Made by a program: the position numbers and the translations under genes
Shown here: positions 17,023 through 26,213 of the stretch, piece by piece
Position numbering within the stretch: position 1 is the stretch's first letter
How the letters are laid out: every line of letters begins with the position of its first letter
The notes under the pieces: model-generated
Told to the model about the DNA's origin: nothing
Seen by the model: the letters and a program-made list of their open reading frames with translations, nothing else
Databases searched by the model: none
Assembly: GCA_938083445.1 (NCBI GenBank)
Contig: CALKCP010000032.1
Coordinates: 1 to 56,078 of the forward strand
Direction: 5' to 3'
Length of the DNA: 56,078 nt
Source of the DNA: an uncultured Ulvibacter sp.
GTDB lineage: Bacteria > Bacteroidota > Bacteroidia > Flavobacteriales > Flavobacteriaceae

Positions 17023-17750
17023 AAGAGTAGCTTAATTTGTTTGTGTTGAAAACCTTGCATACCCTCATCTTCCTTTTCAACAAGAAGCTCGCCTGATCGA
17101 CCCACACCTTTTATGATACCGTTGAACTTAAAACCATCGGGGGTTTCAAAAGTAGAAACTTTGTTTCTTCGGAACAAAGAAGCTTCGTATGACGACTTAA
17201 GCCTTGCTATCTTTTCGTTTTCAATAAATTCCAATTCTTTTTGAATTTCCTCTCCTATCAATTCAAGAATAGCAGTACGATCAAAGACATTTCCTGTCGC
17301 CAGTCTCATAGAGGTTGCCTGTGGTAATTCTGAAAATTCCGTTTCATTAACATTTAGGCCCACACCGATAATCGATGAAACAACATGGTTCCCCTCCAAC
17401 TGATTCTCAATGAGTATTCCACATAACTTTTGACCGTATGACATTATGTCGTTTGGCCATTTAATGGATACTGCGGGTACTTTCAATTTTTCCAACACGC
17501 CTTTTACAGCAATTGAAACCCCAAAAGCAATAGCAGCATTATCTGAAATATGCAGCCGGCTAAACCTTTTGAGCATACTGAAAGTAAGGCTTTGACCTTG
17601 TCTGGATTGCCAACTTGCCCCCATCTGTCCGCGCCCTTGGGTTTGTTCATTTGCTACTACCAAAGTACAGTCACTTACCCCTGTGTTTTTACATAAGTTT
17701 TTAAGGTAGGTATTAGTGGAACCAATGGCATTAAGTTTGATAATATTCAC
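17019..17750 (-). CDS. birA: Biotin--[acetyl-CoA-carboxylase] ligase
   Basis: A 243-residue enzyme that activates biotin with ATP and attaches it to the carrier protein of acetyl-CoA carboxylase. It has the nucleotide/biotin loop GRGQMGASW, the catalytic KWPND, and CGILIENQ with GVGLNVNE. There is no N-terminal DNA-binding domain, so it is the monofunctional form and not a repressor. The start is uncertain: the GTG at 17750 gives the family-like MNIIKLNAIGSTN, while a TTG at 17756 would add two residues. It is divergent from rsfS. Confidence 0.92.
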   Translation of the reverse strand: MNIIKLNAIGSTNTYLKNLCKNTGVSDCTLVVANEQTQGRGQMGASWQSRQGQSLTFSMLKRFSRLHISDNAAIAFGVSIAVKGVLEKLKVPAVSIKWPNDIMSYGQKLCGILIENQLEGNHVVSSIIGVGLNVNETEFSELPQATSMRLATGNVFDRTAILELIGEEIQKELEFIENEKIARLKSSYEASLFRRNKVSTFETPDGFKFNGIIKGVGRSGELLVEKEDEGMQGFQHKQIKLLF

Positions 17751-17809
17751 ATGCAAAAAGATTGTGTTAGTATTAGGACAACAAAGTGTTTAAAGAAACA
17801 AAAAAGTAA

Positions 17810-17817
17810 TAACTTTG
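17810..17817 (+). promoter_or_regulatory. -7 promoter box of rsfS-ftsH
   Basis: TAACTTTG matches TAnnTTTG and overlaps the upstream in-frame TTG (17815), which supports the ATG at 17836 as the rsfS start. Confidence 0.55.
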
Positions 17818-17835
17818 TCCAAACAAATAAAGTTA

Positions 17836-18213
17836 ATGTCGAAGAAAGAAAAAGAGACGGATCAATTAATTACTCAAATTATTAAGGGAATTGACGAAGT
17901 TAAAGGTCAAGATGTTGATATTCTTGATCTTAGAGAAATAGAAAACACAGTCTGTGACTATTTTATAATCTGCAATGGAACATCAAACACTCAAGTAAAT
18001 GCCATTGTAAATTCGGTGCAAAAAACAGTGAGTAAGGCACTAAAGGACAAACCTTGGCATGTAGAAGGTAGTGATAATGCTGAGTGGATATTAATAGATT
18101 ATGTTCACGTGGTAGTTCACGTATTTCAAAAACACATTCGCGAGTTTTATGACATTGAAGGGTTGTGGGGTGACGCAGTATCAGTGAAAATAGAATCAAC
18201 TTATTCAAAATAA
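17836..18213 (+). CDS. rsfS: Ribosome silencing factor RsfS
   Basis: A 125-residue protein that binds ribosomal protein L14 on the large subunit and blocks subunit joining when nutrients are short. Family marks are LREIENTVCDYFIICNGTS, the WHVEGSDNAEWILIDY segment and VHVFQKHIREFYDIEGLW. The ATG start agrees with the promoter box position. It stands ten bases upstream of ftsH, so the two are probably cotranscribed. Confidence 0.93.
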   Translation: MSKKEKETDQLITQIIKGIDEVKGQDVDILDLREIENTVCDYFIICNGTSNTQVNAIVNSVQKTVSKALKDKPWHVEGSDNAEWILIDYVHVVVHVFQKHIREFYDIEGLWGDAVSVKIESTYSK

Positions 18214-18223
18214 AAACAGCCAA

Positions 18224-20182
18224 ATGGCAGAAGATAAAAAAGACAAAAAACCTGAAATCAAAAAACCAAAATTCAATACCTATTGGGTTTATGGCGCAAT
18301 TTTTTTAGTATTTATAGGCATCCAATTTTTTGGAAGCGGAAGTTGGGCGCAACCAGGTAGAACGACACAGGCTCAATTTGAGCAATATCTTAGAGATGGT
18401 GATATTGAAAAAATTGAAATAGTAAACAGGAAAGTTGCAAAAGTATATCTTACATCAGATGCAAAAACGAAATCCATTCATTTAAAAGACAAGCAGAATA
18501 CTCTTTTAGCTCCCGGGCCAAATGATGCTGCGTATCAATTTGAATTTGGAGATCTCCAAAATTTTGAGAAGACTATTACGGAGGTGAAAAGTGAATCATC
18601 TCAAGACCCCTCAGTCGAGTTTATTACAGAATCTAACATGTGGGGAGAAGTCATCGTTGGCTTGTTACCCTTTATAGTCATTATCGGAATATGGATATTC
18701 ATTATGCGCAGAATGTCTTCAGGAGGCGGCGGTGGTGCCGGAGGACAGATTTTTAACATTGGCAAATCCAAAGCGAAGCTTTTTGATGAAAAGTCAGAGG
18801 TTAAAACATCTTTTAAAGATGTTGCAGGTCTTGAAGGAGCTAAAGAAGAAGTTCAAGAAATTGTTGATTTCTTAAAATTTCCAGACAAATATACTGCCTT
18901 GGGTGGTAAAATACCAAAAGGAGCTTTATTAGTAGGACCTCCAGGAACCGGTAAAACATTATTGGCCAGAGCCGTTGCTGGAGAAGCGCAGGTTCCATTT
19001 TTCTCTTTATCGGGTTCCGATTTTGTTGAAATGTTTGTTGGTGTTGGTGCTTCGAGAGTTCGAGACTTGTTTAAGCAAGCAAAAGAGAAATCACCCTCTA
19101 TCATATTTATCGATGAGATTGATGCTGTGGGTCGTGCGCGGGGGAAAAGTAATATGTCTGGTTCAAATGATGAAAGAGAAAACACATTAAATCAATTATT
19201 GACAGAGATGGATGGTTTTGGAACCAATAGCAACGTTATTGTTATTGCAGCAACAAACCGTGCAGACGTTTTAGACAAAGCGCTTATGAGAGCGGGGAGA
19301 TTTGATCGACAGATCTATGTTGACCTTCCCGATGTTCGTGAGCGAAAAGAGATTTTTGATGTCCATTTACGTCCAATTAAAACGGAGGAGACTTTAGACA
19401 TGGACTTCTTAGCAAAACAAACGCCCGGTTTTTCTGGTGCAGACATCGCTAATGTTTGTAACGAAGCAGCTTTAATAGCAGCAAGAAACGAAAAGAAATT
19501 TGTTGACAAGCAAGATTTTTTAGACGCTGTAGATAGAATAGTAGGTGGTTTAGAAAAGAAAAATAAAATAATCACTCCAGCAGAGAAAAAGGCTATTGCC
19601 TATCACGAAGCAGGACATGCTACTGTAAGTTGGATGTTAGAACACGCAGCGCCATTGGTAAAGGTTACTATTGTTCCAAGAGGGCAATCATTAGGAGCAG
19701 CCTGGTATCTTCCAGAAGAGCGACTCATTGTTAGACCGAATCAAATGCTTGATGAAATGTGTGCGGCTTTGGGTGGACGTGCAGCGGAGAAAGTAATTTT
19801 CAATGAAATTTCTACAGGGGCCTTAAGTGATCTTGAGAAAGTGACAAAACAGGCTAGAGCTATGGTTACGATTTATGGCTTAAATGAAAACATTGGGAAC
19901 CTGACCTATTATGAATCTGGAGGGCAATCTGAATATGGTTTCACAAAACCATATAGTGAAAAAACTGCTGAAATGATTGATAAAGAAATCTCAAAACTCA
20001 TAGAAACACAATACCAACGAGCCATCGCTTTGCTTGAAAAGCATAAGGATAAATTGACCGAACTTGCAGATGTTTTACTTGACAAAGAGGTAATATTTAA
20101 AGATAATCTTCAAAAAATATTTGGACCTAGACCGTTTGAAACAAAGAAGGAAGAAGAGGTGACCACGCCATCAAAAACATAA
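18224..20182 (+). CDS. ftsH: ATP-dependent zinc metalloprotease FtsH
   Basis: A 652-residue membrane protease that unfolds and degrades membrane and short-lived proteins. Two membrane helices (about 23-40 and 143-163) flank the periplasmic domain. A Gly-rich linker is followed by the AAA domain with Walker A GPPGTGKT at 238-245, Walker B IIFIDEID near 296, and the SRH GRFDRQ. The zinc motif HEAGH is at 461-465, with the third ligand in the later [10 protein letters not shown] region. Length is standard. It follows rsfS and precedes the LUD, cdsA and psd genes. Confidence 0.97.
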   Translation: MAEDKKDKKPEIKKPKFNTYWVYGAIFLVFIGIQFFGSGSWAQPGRTTQAQFEQYLRDGDIEKIEIVNRKVAKVYLTSDAKTKSIHLKDKQNTLLAPGPNDAAYQFEFGDLQNFEKTITEVKSESSQDPSVEFITESNMWGEVIVGLLPFIVIIGIWIFIMRRMSSGGGGGAGGQIFNIGKSKAKLFDEKSEVKTSFKDVAGLEGAKEEVQEIVDFLKFPDKYTALGGKIPKGALLVGPPGTGKTLLARAVAGEAQVPFFSLSGSDFVEMFVGVGASRVRDLFKQAKEKSPSIIFIDEIDAVGRARGKSNMSGSNDERENTLNQLLTEMDGFGTNSNVIVIAATNRADVLDKALMRAGRFDRQIYVDLPDVRERKEIFDVHLRPIKTEETLDMDFLAKQTPGFSGADIANVCNEAALIAARNEKKFVDKQDFLDAVDRIVGGLEKKNKIITPAEKKAIAYHEAGHATVSWMLEHAAPLVKVTIVPRGQSLGAAWYLPEERLIVRPNQMLDEMCAALGGRAAEKVIFNEISTGALSDLEKVTKQARAMVTIYGLNENIGNLTYYESGGQSEYGFTKPYSEKTAEMIDKEISKLIETQYQRAIALLEKHKDKLTELADVLLDKEVIFKDNLQKIFGPRPFETKKEEEVTTPSKT

Positions 20183-20227
20183 TGTAATATTTCGTTTTAT
20201 CATAACAACATTTTAGTCTAGATTTTA

Positions 20228-20235
20228 TATATTTG
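20228..20235 (+). promoter_or_regulatory. -7 promoter box of the LUD gene
   Basis: TATATTTG matches TAnnTTTG exactly, about 40 bases before the ATG at 20276, so the LUD-cdsA-psd row may have its own promoter apart from ftsH. Confidence 0.5.
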
Positions 20236-20275
20236 AGATTGGTATTTTTTTCCAAAACTCCTCAAAAAAATGTAA

Positions 20276-20887
20276 ATGAGTCTGTTTAAAAGACTATTTA
20301 AAACAAATTATAAGTCAGATGAAAAAGCTAAAAAAGCTAAGGAATCTGAACATGGTAAGTATTACCCAGAGGCAAAAGCGCCCATAGATGAAAAGTTTAC
20401 CTACTATTTCAACAAAAATGGCGGTAAATTTCTTTATTGTGAAAACATGGAAGAGGTGCTGGAGGCCTTCGATAATATTTTATTGGAGAATGATTGGTAT
20501 GAAAAAGAAGCCTTTTGTTTTGACGAAAAGCTCGTTTCGAGATTTGACGGATTTAACCTGAATTTCGTCCAAGATGCAAAGGCAGCGTTTTTTCTTTCCC
20601 CATGTGAGGCCTTGGTTTCCAAAAATGGTTCTATCCTCCTTTCTTCGAATCAGGTGAAAGAAAAAAGTCTAAAAGAACTCCCTTCTAATTTTATCGTATT
20701 TGCTACAACCAGCCAACTCGTTGAATCCATAAGTGAAGGACTGCGAAAAATAAAAAATCAAAGTACCAACTATATTCCGAGTAATATCACGACCATACAA
20801 GACTTCCAACCAGAAAAAGAAAAGGACTTTATGAGTTATGGAAGTAGCACAAAAAACCTATATTTGCTCCTCTTGGAAGATTTGTAA
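20276..20887 (+). CDS. LUD-domain protein (LutC/YkgG-like)
   Basis: A 203-residue protein. The second half resembles the LUD domain of lactate-utilisation proteins LutB/LutC: the segment DAKAAFFLSPCEALVSKNGS, then LPSNFIVFAT and a final LYLLLLEDL strand. The N-terminal 40 residues are Lys-rich. No other lut genes are nearby, and in Flavobacteriaceae this stand-alone form sits between ftsH and cdsA. Its function is not known. The stop lies just before the cdsA start. Confidence 0.75.
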   Translation: MSLFKRLFKTNYKSDEKAKKAKESEHGKYYPEAKAPIDEKFTYYFNKNGGKFLYCENMEEVLEAFDNILLENDWYEKEAFCFDEKLVSRFDGFNLNFVQDAKAAFFLSPCEALVSKNGSILLSSNQVKEKSLKELPSNFIVFATTSQLVESISEGLRKIKNQSTNYIPSNITTIQDFQPEKEKDFMSYGSSTKNLYLLLLEDL

Positions 20888-20888
20888 T

Positions 20889-21692
20889 ATGAAGGAATTG
20901 ATTGTGCGAACTATATCCGGTATTTTATATGTCGCCATAGTTGTTTTTTCAATGTGTACCTCACGCGAATGGTTTCTCGGACTCTTCTTTCTCCTAGCCA
21001 TTATTACGCTGAAAGAATTTTTAAAATTAGTTCGCCTTACCAGCTACCTTTCTTATCTTATTCTGGCATTCTTCATGTTTTTTTTGAGTTATAAGCTTTT
21101 AGACATAAATGCGATACATCTGTTGCTCATTTTATCCTGTTTTGTTAATCTATTTCTTTTTAAAGATTTACTAACAGTGGGTAAAATCCCAATGTTTGAA
21201 AAGAAAAAGTACATTGCCGTTGTTTTTTATATCATATGCGGATTTGTTTTTCTAACGCTTATCCCGATGCGCGAAGGGGAATTTAAACCAAATATAATCA
21301 TAGGTGTTTTTATACTCATATGGGCTAATGACACATTTGCATATGTGATTGGAAAGAGTTTGGGTCGCAGGAAACTAATGGAGCTGGTTTCTCCTAAAAA
21401 AACTATTGAAGGGTTTATTGGAGGTCTTGTCGGAACCATTTTCGCCAGTTTTATTTTATTTAAATATATCGGCTATTTCGATCTATCCATTTGGATTTTA
21501 CTCGCAGTTATAGCATCCGTATTTGGGACTGTTGGAGATTTAATACAGTCCAAGTTTAAACGTCAGGCAGGCGCAAAAGACAGTGGTACTTTGATACCGG
21601 GTCACGGTGGTTTTTACGACAGATTAGATAGTATTATCTATACAAGTCCATTTATTTATGCATTATTAGAATTTATAGAATATGTTTCATAA
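20889..21692 (+). CDS. cdsA: Phosphatidate cytidylyltransferase
   Basis: A 267-residue membrane enzyme that makes CDP-diacylglycerol from phosphatidate and CTP. About seven or eight membrane helices are visible. The family signature is complete near the C-terminus: SKFKRQAGAKDSG followed by IPGHGGFYDRLDS. The ATG at 20889 was chosen over a start 17 codons upstream that would overlap the LUD gene; the resulting N-terminus MKELIVRTISGI matches the family. It overlaps psd by 11 bases. Confidence 0.94.
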   Translation: MKELIVRTISGILYVAIVVFSMCTSREWFLGLFFLLAIITLKEFLKLVRLTSYLSYLILAFFMFFLSYKLLDINAIHLLLILSCFVNLFLFKDLLTVGKIPMFEKKKYIAVVFYIICGFVFLTLIPMREGEFKPNIIIGVFILIWANDTFAYVIGKSLGRRKLMELVSPKKTIEGFIGGLVGTIFASFILFKYIGYFDLSIWILLAVIASVFGTVGDLIQSKFKRQAGAKDSGTLIPGHGGFYDRLDSIIYTSPFIYALLEFIEYVS

Positions 21693-22332
21693 AGAAGGTT
21701 TTAAAATACTATTAATTGCGCTTACTTTATGCCTTGGCCTATCGCTAATGGCCAACAATTATATTGACAACAGCATCCTCAAAGGAGGCATCATTATGTC
21801 ACTTACAGCGATGTTTTTATTGATTGCACAGTTCTTTAGAAATCCCAAAAGACCTTTCATTCAAAAGGATTCGCAGGTACTTTCGCCTGTTGATGGGAAA
21901 GTGGTTGTTATTGAAGAAGTATTTGAAAAAGAATATTTTAACGAAAAACGACTGCAAATTTCCGTATTTATGTCTCCATTGAATGTTCATGTAACACGAT
22001 ATCCTGTGACCGGTAATGTTGTGCTAAGTAAATATCATCCCGGTAAATTCTTGGTTGCATGGCATCCTAAATCATCTGAAGAAAACGAGCGTACAACTGT
22101 CGTCGTAAGGTCAAAAGAATTTGGAGACGTTTTGCATCGTCAAATCGCAGGAGCCCTTGCGAAACGAATCGTAAATTATGCCAAAGAAGGGGATGCTGTA
22201 AATCAAACAGACGATAGTGGTTTTATTAAATTTGGCTCTAGGGTAGACGTTTTTTTACCTTTAAATACAAAGGTGCATGTTTCTCTAAACCAAATGGTGA
22301 AAGGCGGTATTACAACACTAGCTGAAATATGA
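21682..22332 (+). CDS. psd: Phosphatidylserine decarboxylase
   Basis: A 216-residue proenzyme of the short Psd form that makes phosphatidylethanolamine. Two N-terminal membrane segments (about 7-23 and 33-50) precede the domain with LSPVDGKVV (conserved Asp), SVFMSPLNVHVTRYP with catalytic His, and the self-cleavage site FGSRVD at 184-189. Cleavage between Gly185 and Ser186 would form the pyruvoyl group. It is coupled by overlap to cdsA upstream and the acyl-CoA-binding protein downstream. Confidence 0.94.
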   Translation: MFHKEGFKILLIALTLCLGLSLMANNYIDNSILKGGIIMSLTAMFLLIAQFFRNPKRPFIQKDSQVLSPVDGKVVVIEEVFEKEYFNEKRLQISVFMSPLNVHVTRYPVTGNVVLSKYHPGKFLVAWHPKSSEENERTTVVVRSKEFGDVLHRQIAGALAKRIVNYAKEGDAVNQTDDSGFIKFGSRVDVFLPLNTKVHVSLNQMVKGGITTLAEI

Positions 22333-22595
22333 CCTCAGAGGAATTAAATATTGAGTTTTTGGCCGCTGTAGATAGCGTCAATGCGCATACGGAAGCTTTT
22401 CCTGCAGATTTTCTGCTCCGATTATATGCATATTATAAAGTAGCCACAAATTCGCAAGACCAACCCACCAGTCGGAATCCATTGATTGGCGCATTCAAAA
22501 CAAACGCGCTTTTTCAAATTCGGGATTTAGAGCCAGATCAGGCGAAAGAACATTATATTGAAGTTGTTAAGCTCTATTTTCTATATAGAAAATAA
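22329..22595 (+). CDS. Acyl-CoA-binding protein
   Basis: An 88-residue four-helix protein of the ACBP family that holds long-chain acyl-CoA esters in the cytosol. It shows the family segment LRLYAYYKVAT near residue 32 and the later Lys in FKTNALFQI, in place of the common KWDAW. Its start overlaps the psd stop by four bases, so translation is probably coupled and the role is likely in phospholipid supply. It is convergent with valS across 27 bases. Confidence 0.88.
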   Translation: MTSEELNIEFLAAVDSVNAHTEAFPADFLLRLYAYYKVATNSQDQPTSRNPLIGAFKTNALFQIRDLEPDQAKEHYIEVVKLYFLYRK

Positions 22596-22622
22596 ACCCT
22601 CTTTTATTTTAAAATAATGGCA

Positions 22623-25253
22623 TTACTGCAAGCTCGCTAAACTCGTTTTTATCGTTTCTATTTTTGCCAAGGCGTCCGCCTCTTTTTGACGTTCTATCGC
22701 AACAACCTTCTCTGGCGCACCGCTCACAAATCGTTCATTTTTGAGTTTTCCTTGCACACTTTTTAAGAACCCTTCCGTATACTTCAGTTCTTCTGATAGC
22801 TTTGAAATTTCTTCATCTATGTTGATTGTCCCGGCAATTGGAACGAAGTATTCATTGGATTTATTCCTGAAAGTCAACGCACCTTCTATCGCTTCATTAA
22901 CATAATTTATTTCAGAAAGATTTCCTAATTTCGAAATAACCACATCAAAAGATTCTGATGCTTTTTCCTTATTAATTACCGACAGTGCAATGGCTTCTTT
23001 GAACGAAATGTTTTTCTCTTTTCGAATGGTTCTAATTCCTGAAATCACTTCCGAAGCAAATTCGAAATCAAGACCAATTTTGGGATCAAAAGCCTCAATC
23101 GTTGGCCATTCAGATACAATCAAGGCCTCGTTCGGATTTCTAGGTTGTATGTGCTGCCAAATCTCTTCAGAAATAAAAGGCACAAAAGGATGCAATATTT
23201 TTAAGTTGTCTTCTAATATTGAAATAACCGAAGCATAGGTTGTAGCTGCAATAGGCTCTTCAAAACCTGGTTTCACCATTTCCAAAAACCACGAACAAAA
23301 GTCATCCCAAATGAGTCTATACGTCGCCATTAAGGCATCACTTATGCGATACTTCAAATAATGGTCTTCGATTTCAGCCAGCGTTTTTTGAAATTTTCCC
23401 TGATACCATTTTATTGCAATTGCCGCTGTTTCTGATTCGGGTATGGTATCAGAAACACGCCATCCATCAATTAAACGATAGGAGTTCCATATTTTATTAA
23501 TAAACCCACTCCCCTGTTTGCAAAGATCTTCTTCAAACATCAAATCATTTCCGGCAGGTGAGCTTAAAAGCATGCCAACACGCACGCCATCTGCTCCATA
23601 TTTCCCCATCAAATCTATCGGATCTGGTGAATTACCTAAAGACTTGCTCATTTTTCGGCGCTGCTTATCACGCACGATACCTGTGAGGTATACGTTATTA
23701 AATGGCTTTTCACCTCGGTATTCATAGCCCGCAATGATCATACGTGCCACCCAAAAGAAAAGGATTTCAGGCGCTGTTACCAAGTCATTGGTCGGATAAT
23801 AGTAATTTATTTCTTTATTATCTGGTTCTAAAATTCCGTTAAATACGCTTATTGGCCATAACCAAGATGAAAACCAAGTATCAAGAACATCCGAATCCTG
23901 CTTCAAATCTGAGAATGAAAGGTTTTTATTAGCCGTTTTCTCCTGAGCCTTTACTAATGCATTTTCCATGGAGTCGGCTACCACAAAATCATTCGTTCCA
24001 TCACCATAAAAATAGGCTGGAATCTGTTGACCCCACCATAGCTGTCTAGAAATATTCCAATCACGAACATTCTCCATCCAATGACGGTAGGTATTAATAA
24101 ATTTCTCTGGAACAAGTTTTACATCTTTGTCAAGAACCGAATCTAAGGCAGGCTGAGCCAGTTCTTTCATCTTTAAAAACCATTGATCACTCAATTTCGG
24201 TTCTATAACGGCTCCTGTTCGCTCACTAGTCCCTACTTTATGCATATGTGTTTCAATCTTAGAAACAACACCCATCTCCTGTAACTCTTTCACTATTTGT
24301 TTCCTAACAACAAAACGATCTTTCCCTGTGTAGTGCAGACCGAAACTGTTCAAGGTAGCGTCGTCATTTAGAATATCAATTACCTCTAAATTATGTTTTT
24401 CTCCTAAAACTTTATCGTTTTCATCGTGGGCTGGAGTCACTTTTAAGCAACCAGTACCAAATTCGATATCGACGTAGTCGTCCTCAATAATTGGGATTAC
24501 TCGATTACATATCGGCACAATCGCCTTTTTTCCTTTTAAATGACGAAACCTATCATCATTCGGGTTTATACATATCGCCGTATCTCCCAAAATTGTTTCA
24601 GGTCTGGTGGTAGCAATTGTCAACACATCCTTACTCCCTTCGATCTGATACTCTAAATAATAAAGGTTTCCTTGCTTCTCTTCATAAATAACCTCTTCAT
24701 CTGAAAGTGTCGTTTTCGCTTCAGGATCCCAGTTAACCATTCGAAAGCCCCTGTAAACATTTCCTTTCTCATAAAGATCAATGAATACTTTTATAACCGA
24801 TGCAGACATGTCGTCATCCATGGTAAACTTGGTTCTTTCCCAATCACAAGAAGCGCCTAACTTCTTCAATTGCTCAAGGATTATTCCACCATGTTTGTGT
24901 GTCCAATCCCATGCATGACCTAAAAATTCTTCCCGAGATAAGCTCCCTTTATCAATGCCTTCCGCTTTTAATTTTGCGACTACCTTGGCTTCCGTTGCAA
25001 TCGAAGCATGGTCTGTTCCAGGTACCCAACAGGCATTGAGTCCTTTTAAACGTGCACGACGTATTAAAACATCCTGTAGGGTGTTATTTAACATATGGCC
25101 CATGTGCAGAACTCCTGTTACATTTGGGGGAGGAATTACAATAGTATAAGGCGTTCTTTCATCTACTTCTGAATGGAAATAACCATGCTCCATCCAATAG
25201 CTATACCATTTATCCTCAACATTTTGCGCATTATATTTTGCTTCTAAAGCCAT
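22623..25253 (-). CDS. valS: Valyl-tRNA synthetase
   Basis: An 876-residue class I synthetase. It contains HMGH at about 50-53, the editing domain with TTRPETILGD, KMSKS at about 533-537, the anticodon-binding domain, and a C-terminal coiled coil rich in Glu and Lys. Length is standard for Bacteroidota. The frame extends 16 codons further upstream, but the family-like start is MALEAKYNAQ at 25253. A -7 box (TACTTTTG) lies 30 bases upstream of that ATG, inside the longer frame, supporting the shorter one. Confidence 0.96.
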   Translation of the reverse strand: MALEAKYNAQNVEDKWYSYWMEHGYFHSEVDERTPYTIVIPPPNVTGVLHMGHMLNNTLQDVLIRRARLKGLNACWVPGTDHASIATEAKVVAKLKAEGIDKGSLSREEFLGHAWDWTHKHGGIILEQLKKLGASCDWERTKFTMDDDMSASVIKVFIDLYEKGNVYRGFRMVNWDPEAKTTLSDEEVIYEEKQGNLYYLEYQIEGSKDVLTIATTRPETILGDTAICINPNDDRFRHLKGKKAIVPICNRVIPIIEDDYVDIEFGTGCLKVTPAHDENDKVLGEKHNLEVIDILNDDATLNSFGLHYTGKDRFVVRKQIVKELQEMGVVSKIETHMHKVGTSERTGAVIEPKLSDQWFLKMKELAQPALDSVLDKDVKLVPEKFINTYRHWMENVRDWNISRQLWWGQQIPAYFYGDGTNDFVVADSMENALVKAQEKTANKNLSFSDLKQDSDVLDTWFSSWLWPISVFNGILEPDNKEINYYYPTNDLVTAPEILFFWVARMIIAGYEYRGEKPFNNVYLTGIVRDKQRRKMSKSLGNSPDPIDLMGKYGADGVRVGMLLSSPAGNDLMFEEDLCKQGSGFINKIWNSYRLIDGWRVSDTIPESETAAIAIKWYQGKFQKTLAEIEDHYLKYRISDALMATYRLIWDDFCSWFLEMVKPGFEEPIAATTYASVISILEDNLKILHPFVPFISEEIWQHIQPRNPNEALIVSEWPTIEAFDPKIGLDFEFASEVISGIRTIRKEKNISFKEAIALSVINKEKASESFDVVISKLGNLSEINYVNEAIEGALTFRNKSNEYFVPIAGTINIDEEISKLSEELKYTEGFLKSVQGKLKNERFVSGAPEKVVAIERQKEADALAKIETIKTSLASLQ

Positions 25254-25282
25254 TTGTGGTTTAATTTTTGAAAGTAAGAATG

Positions 25283-25290
25283 CAAAAGTA
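25283..25290 (-). promoter_or_regulatory. -7 promoter box of valS
   Basis: TACTTTTG on the minus strand matches TAnnTTTG exactly. It excludes the upstream alternative start. Confidence 0.55.
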
Positions 25291-25326
25291 GGTATAACCA
25301 CAGGATTATGAAAATGAATAACTTAT

Positions 25327-25358
25327 TTTGCACTTTGTACGAAAGTTGTCTACTTTAG
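25327..25358 (+). promoter_or_regulatory. Promoter of the DUF1573 gene
   Basis: TTTG (25327-25330), a 20-base spacer and TACTTTAG (25351-25358, one base off TAnnTTTG) lie about 45 bases upstream of the ATG. Confidence 0.5.
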
Positions 25359-25402
25359 CGTTATAGTGGCACACAATACTGCATTCCTTAACAAAAATAA
25401 TT

Positions 25403-25798
25403 ATGAAAAAAATAGTTCTTATTGCCCTTATGGCGTTCGTAGGTTTTGCGGCAAATGCCCAAGCTGAGATTAGTTTTAAATCAGAAACTGTCAATTATGG
25501 AGAAATAGCCAAAGGTAGTGATGGGGTTCGTGTCTTTACCTTTACCAATACCGGTAATGCGCCACTTATCATTTCTGAGGTCAAGTCGAGCTGCGGTTGC
25601 ACAGTTCCTAAAAAACCGGATGGACCTATCGCCCCAGGTGAATCAAATACAATTCAGGTGAAATATGACACCAATCGTGTTGGTCCGATAAGAAAAACAG
25701 TCACTGTTTATTCGAATGCAGAAGAACCAGTCAAGGCTCTTAAAATTAAGGGAGAAGTTTTGGCGGCAGGAAAAAGTGTCTTGGATAAAACTGAATAA
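25403..25798 (+). CDS. DUF1573 family secreted protein
   Basis: A 131-residue exported protein. A signal peptide (1-19, ending in ANAQA) is followed by one DUF1573 domain, an immunoglobulin-like fold of the ASPM/Hydin type: VNYGEIAKGSDGVRVFTFTNTG and the Cys pair in SSCGCTVPKK. Such proteins are common in Bacteroidota, of unknown function, and periplasmic or surface exposed. It is a single gene with its own promoter and terminator, divergent from valS. Confidence 0.9.
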   Translation: MKKIVLIALMAFVGFAANAQAEISFKSETVNYGEIAKGSDGVRVFTFTNTGNAPLIISEVKSSCGCTVPKKPDGPIAPGESNTIQVKYDTNRVGPIRKTVTVYSNAEEPVKALKIKGEVLAAGKSVLDKTE

Positions 25799-25823
25799 AA
25801 AAAATAGTGTTATAAATAATACC

Positions 25824-25852
25824 AATCCCGACCATAGTGTTGGGATTTTTTA
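25824..25852 (+). terminator. Intrinsic terminator of the DUF1573 gene
   Basis: AATCCCGAC (25824-25832) pairs with GTTGGGATT (25839-25847) with one G-U pair, followed by a T run. Confidence 0.75.
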
Positions 25853-26213
25853 TAAGCGCTTTTTTAATGTAAATACTGCTCTAAACAATAGGCTGTTTCG
25901 TTTAACCTTTGGAGTTACCCTTTTACAGGTATTAGATAAAATAAGGTGTTTATCTGGGTAAACTTTAACCCTTACCTGCACCAAATTACTTAAGAACTCA
26001 TAGGATGTTTTATCTTTCTTAGACATCTTGGCCATGATAACGACTCTTGGGAATAGCCATAGGCATTCTAATGGAACAGCTAATGAAGACTTACGCCATT
26101 TTACCTTCCTATTTTCAATTAAATCAAGGCATAAAAAAAATAAAAAATGTGATGCTTGCCGATACTGAAATATAAAATATATTTTGCAAATTTGTTAGTA
26201 AATAAATTAAAGT
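25853..26213. other. Intergenic region with no supported gene
   Basis: No RNA gene, repeat or convincing coding region was seen here. A 61-codon frame on the minus strand (26035-25850) encodes a very basic product with no recognised family, no promoter box and no ribosome-binding site, and is not called. Just before the aminotransferase gene the sequence is very AT-rich, and a TA-TAT-TTTG string resembles a -7 box with one extra base. Confidence 0.5.

Noticed and set aside
25821-25981. Possible riboswitch or small RNA after the DUF1573 gene
   Set aside because: Apart from the terminator hairpin, the later GGGT and ACCC pairs form only very short stems, and no known riboswitch core was recognised.
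25850-26035. 61-codon basic frame on the minus strand
   Set aside because: No family, no promoter box, no ribosome-binding site; listed as intergenic.
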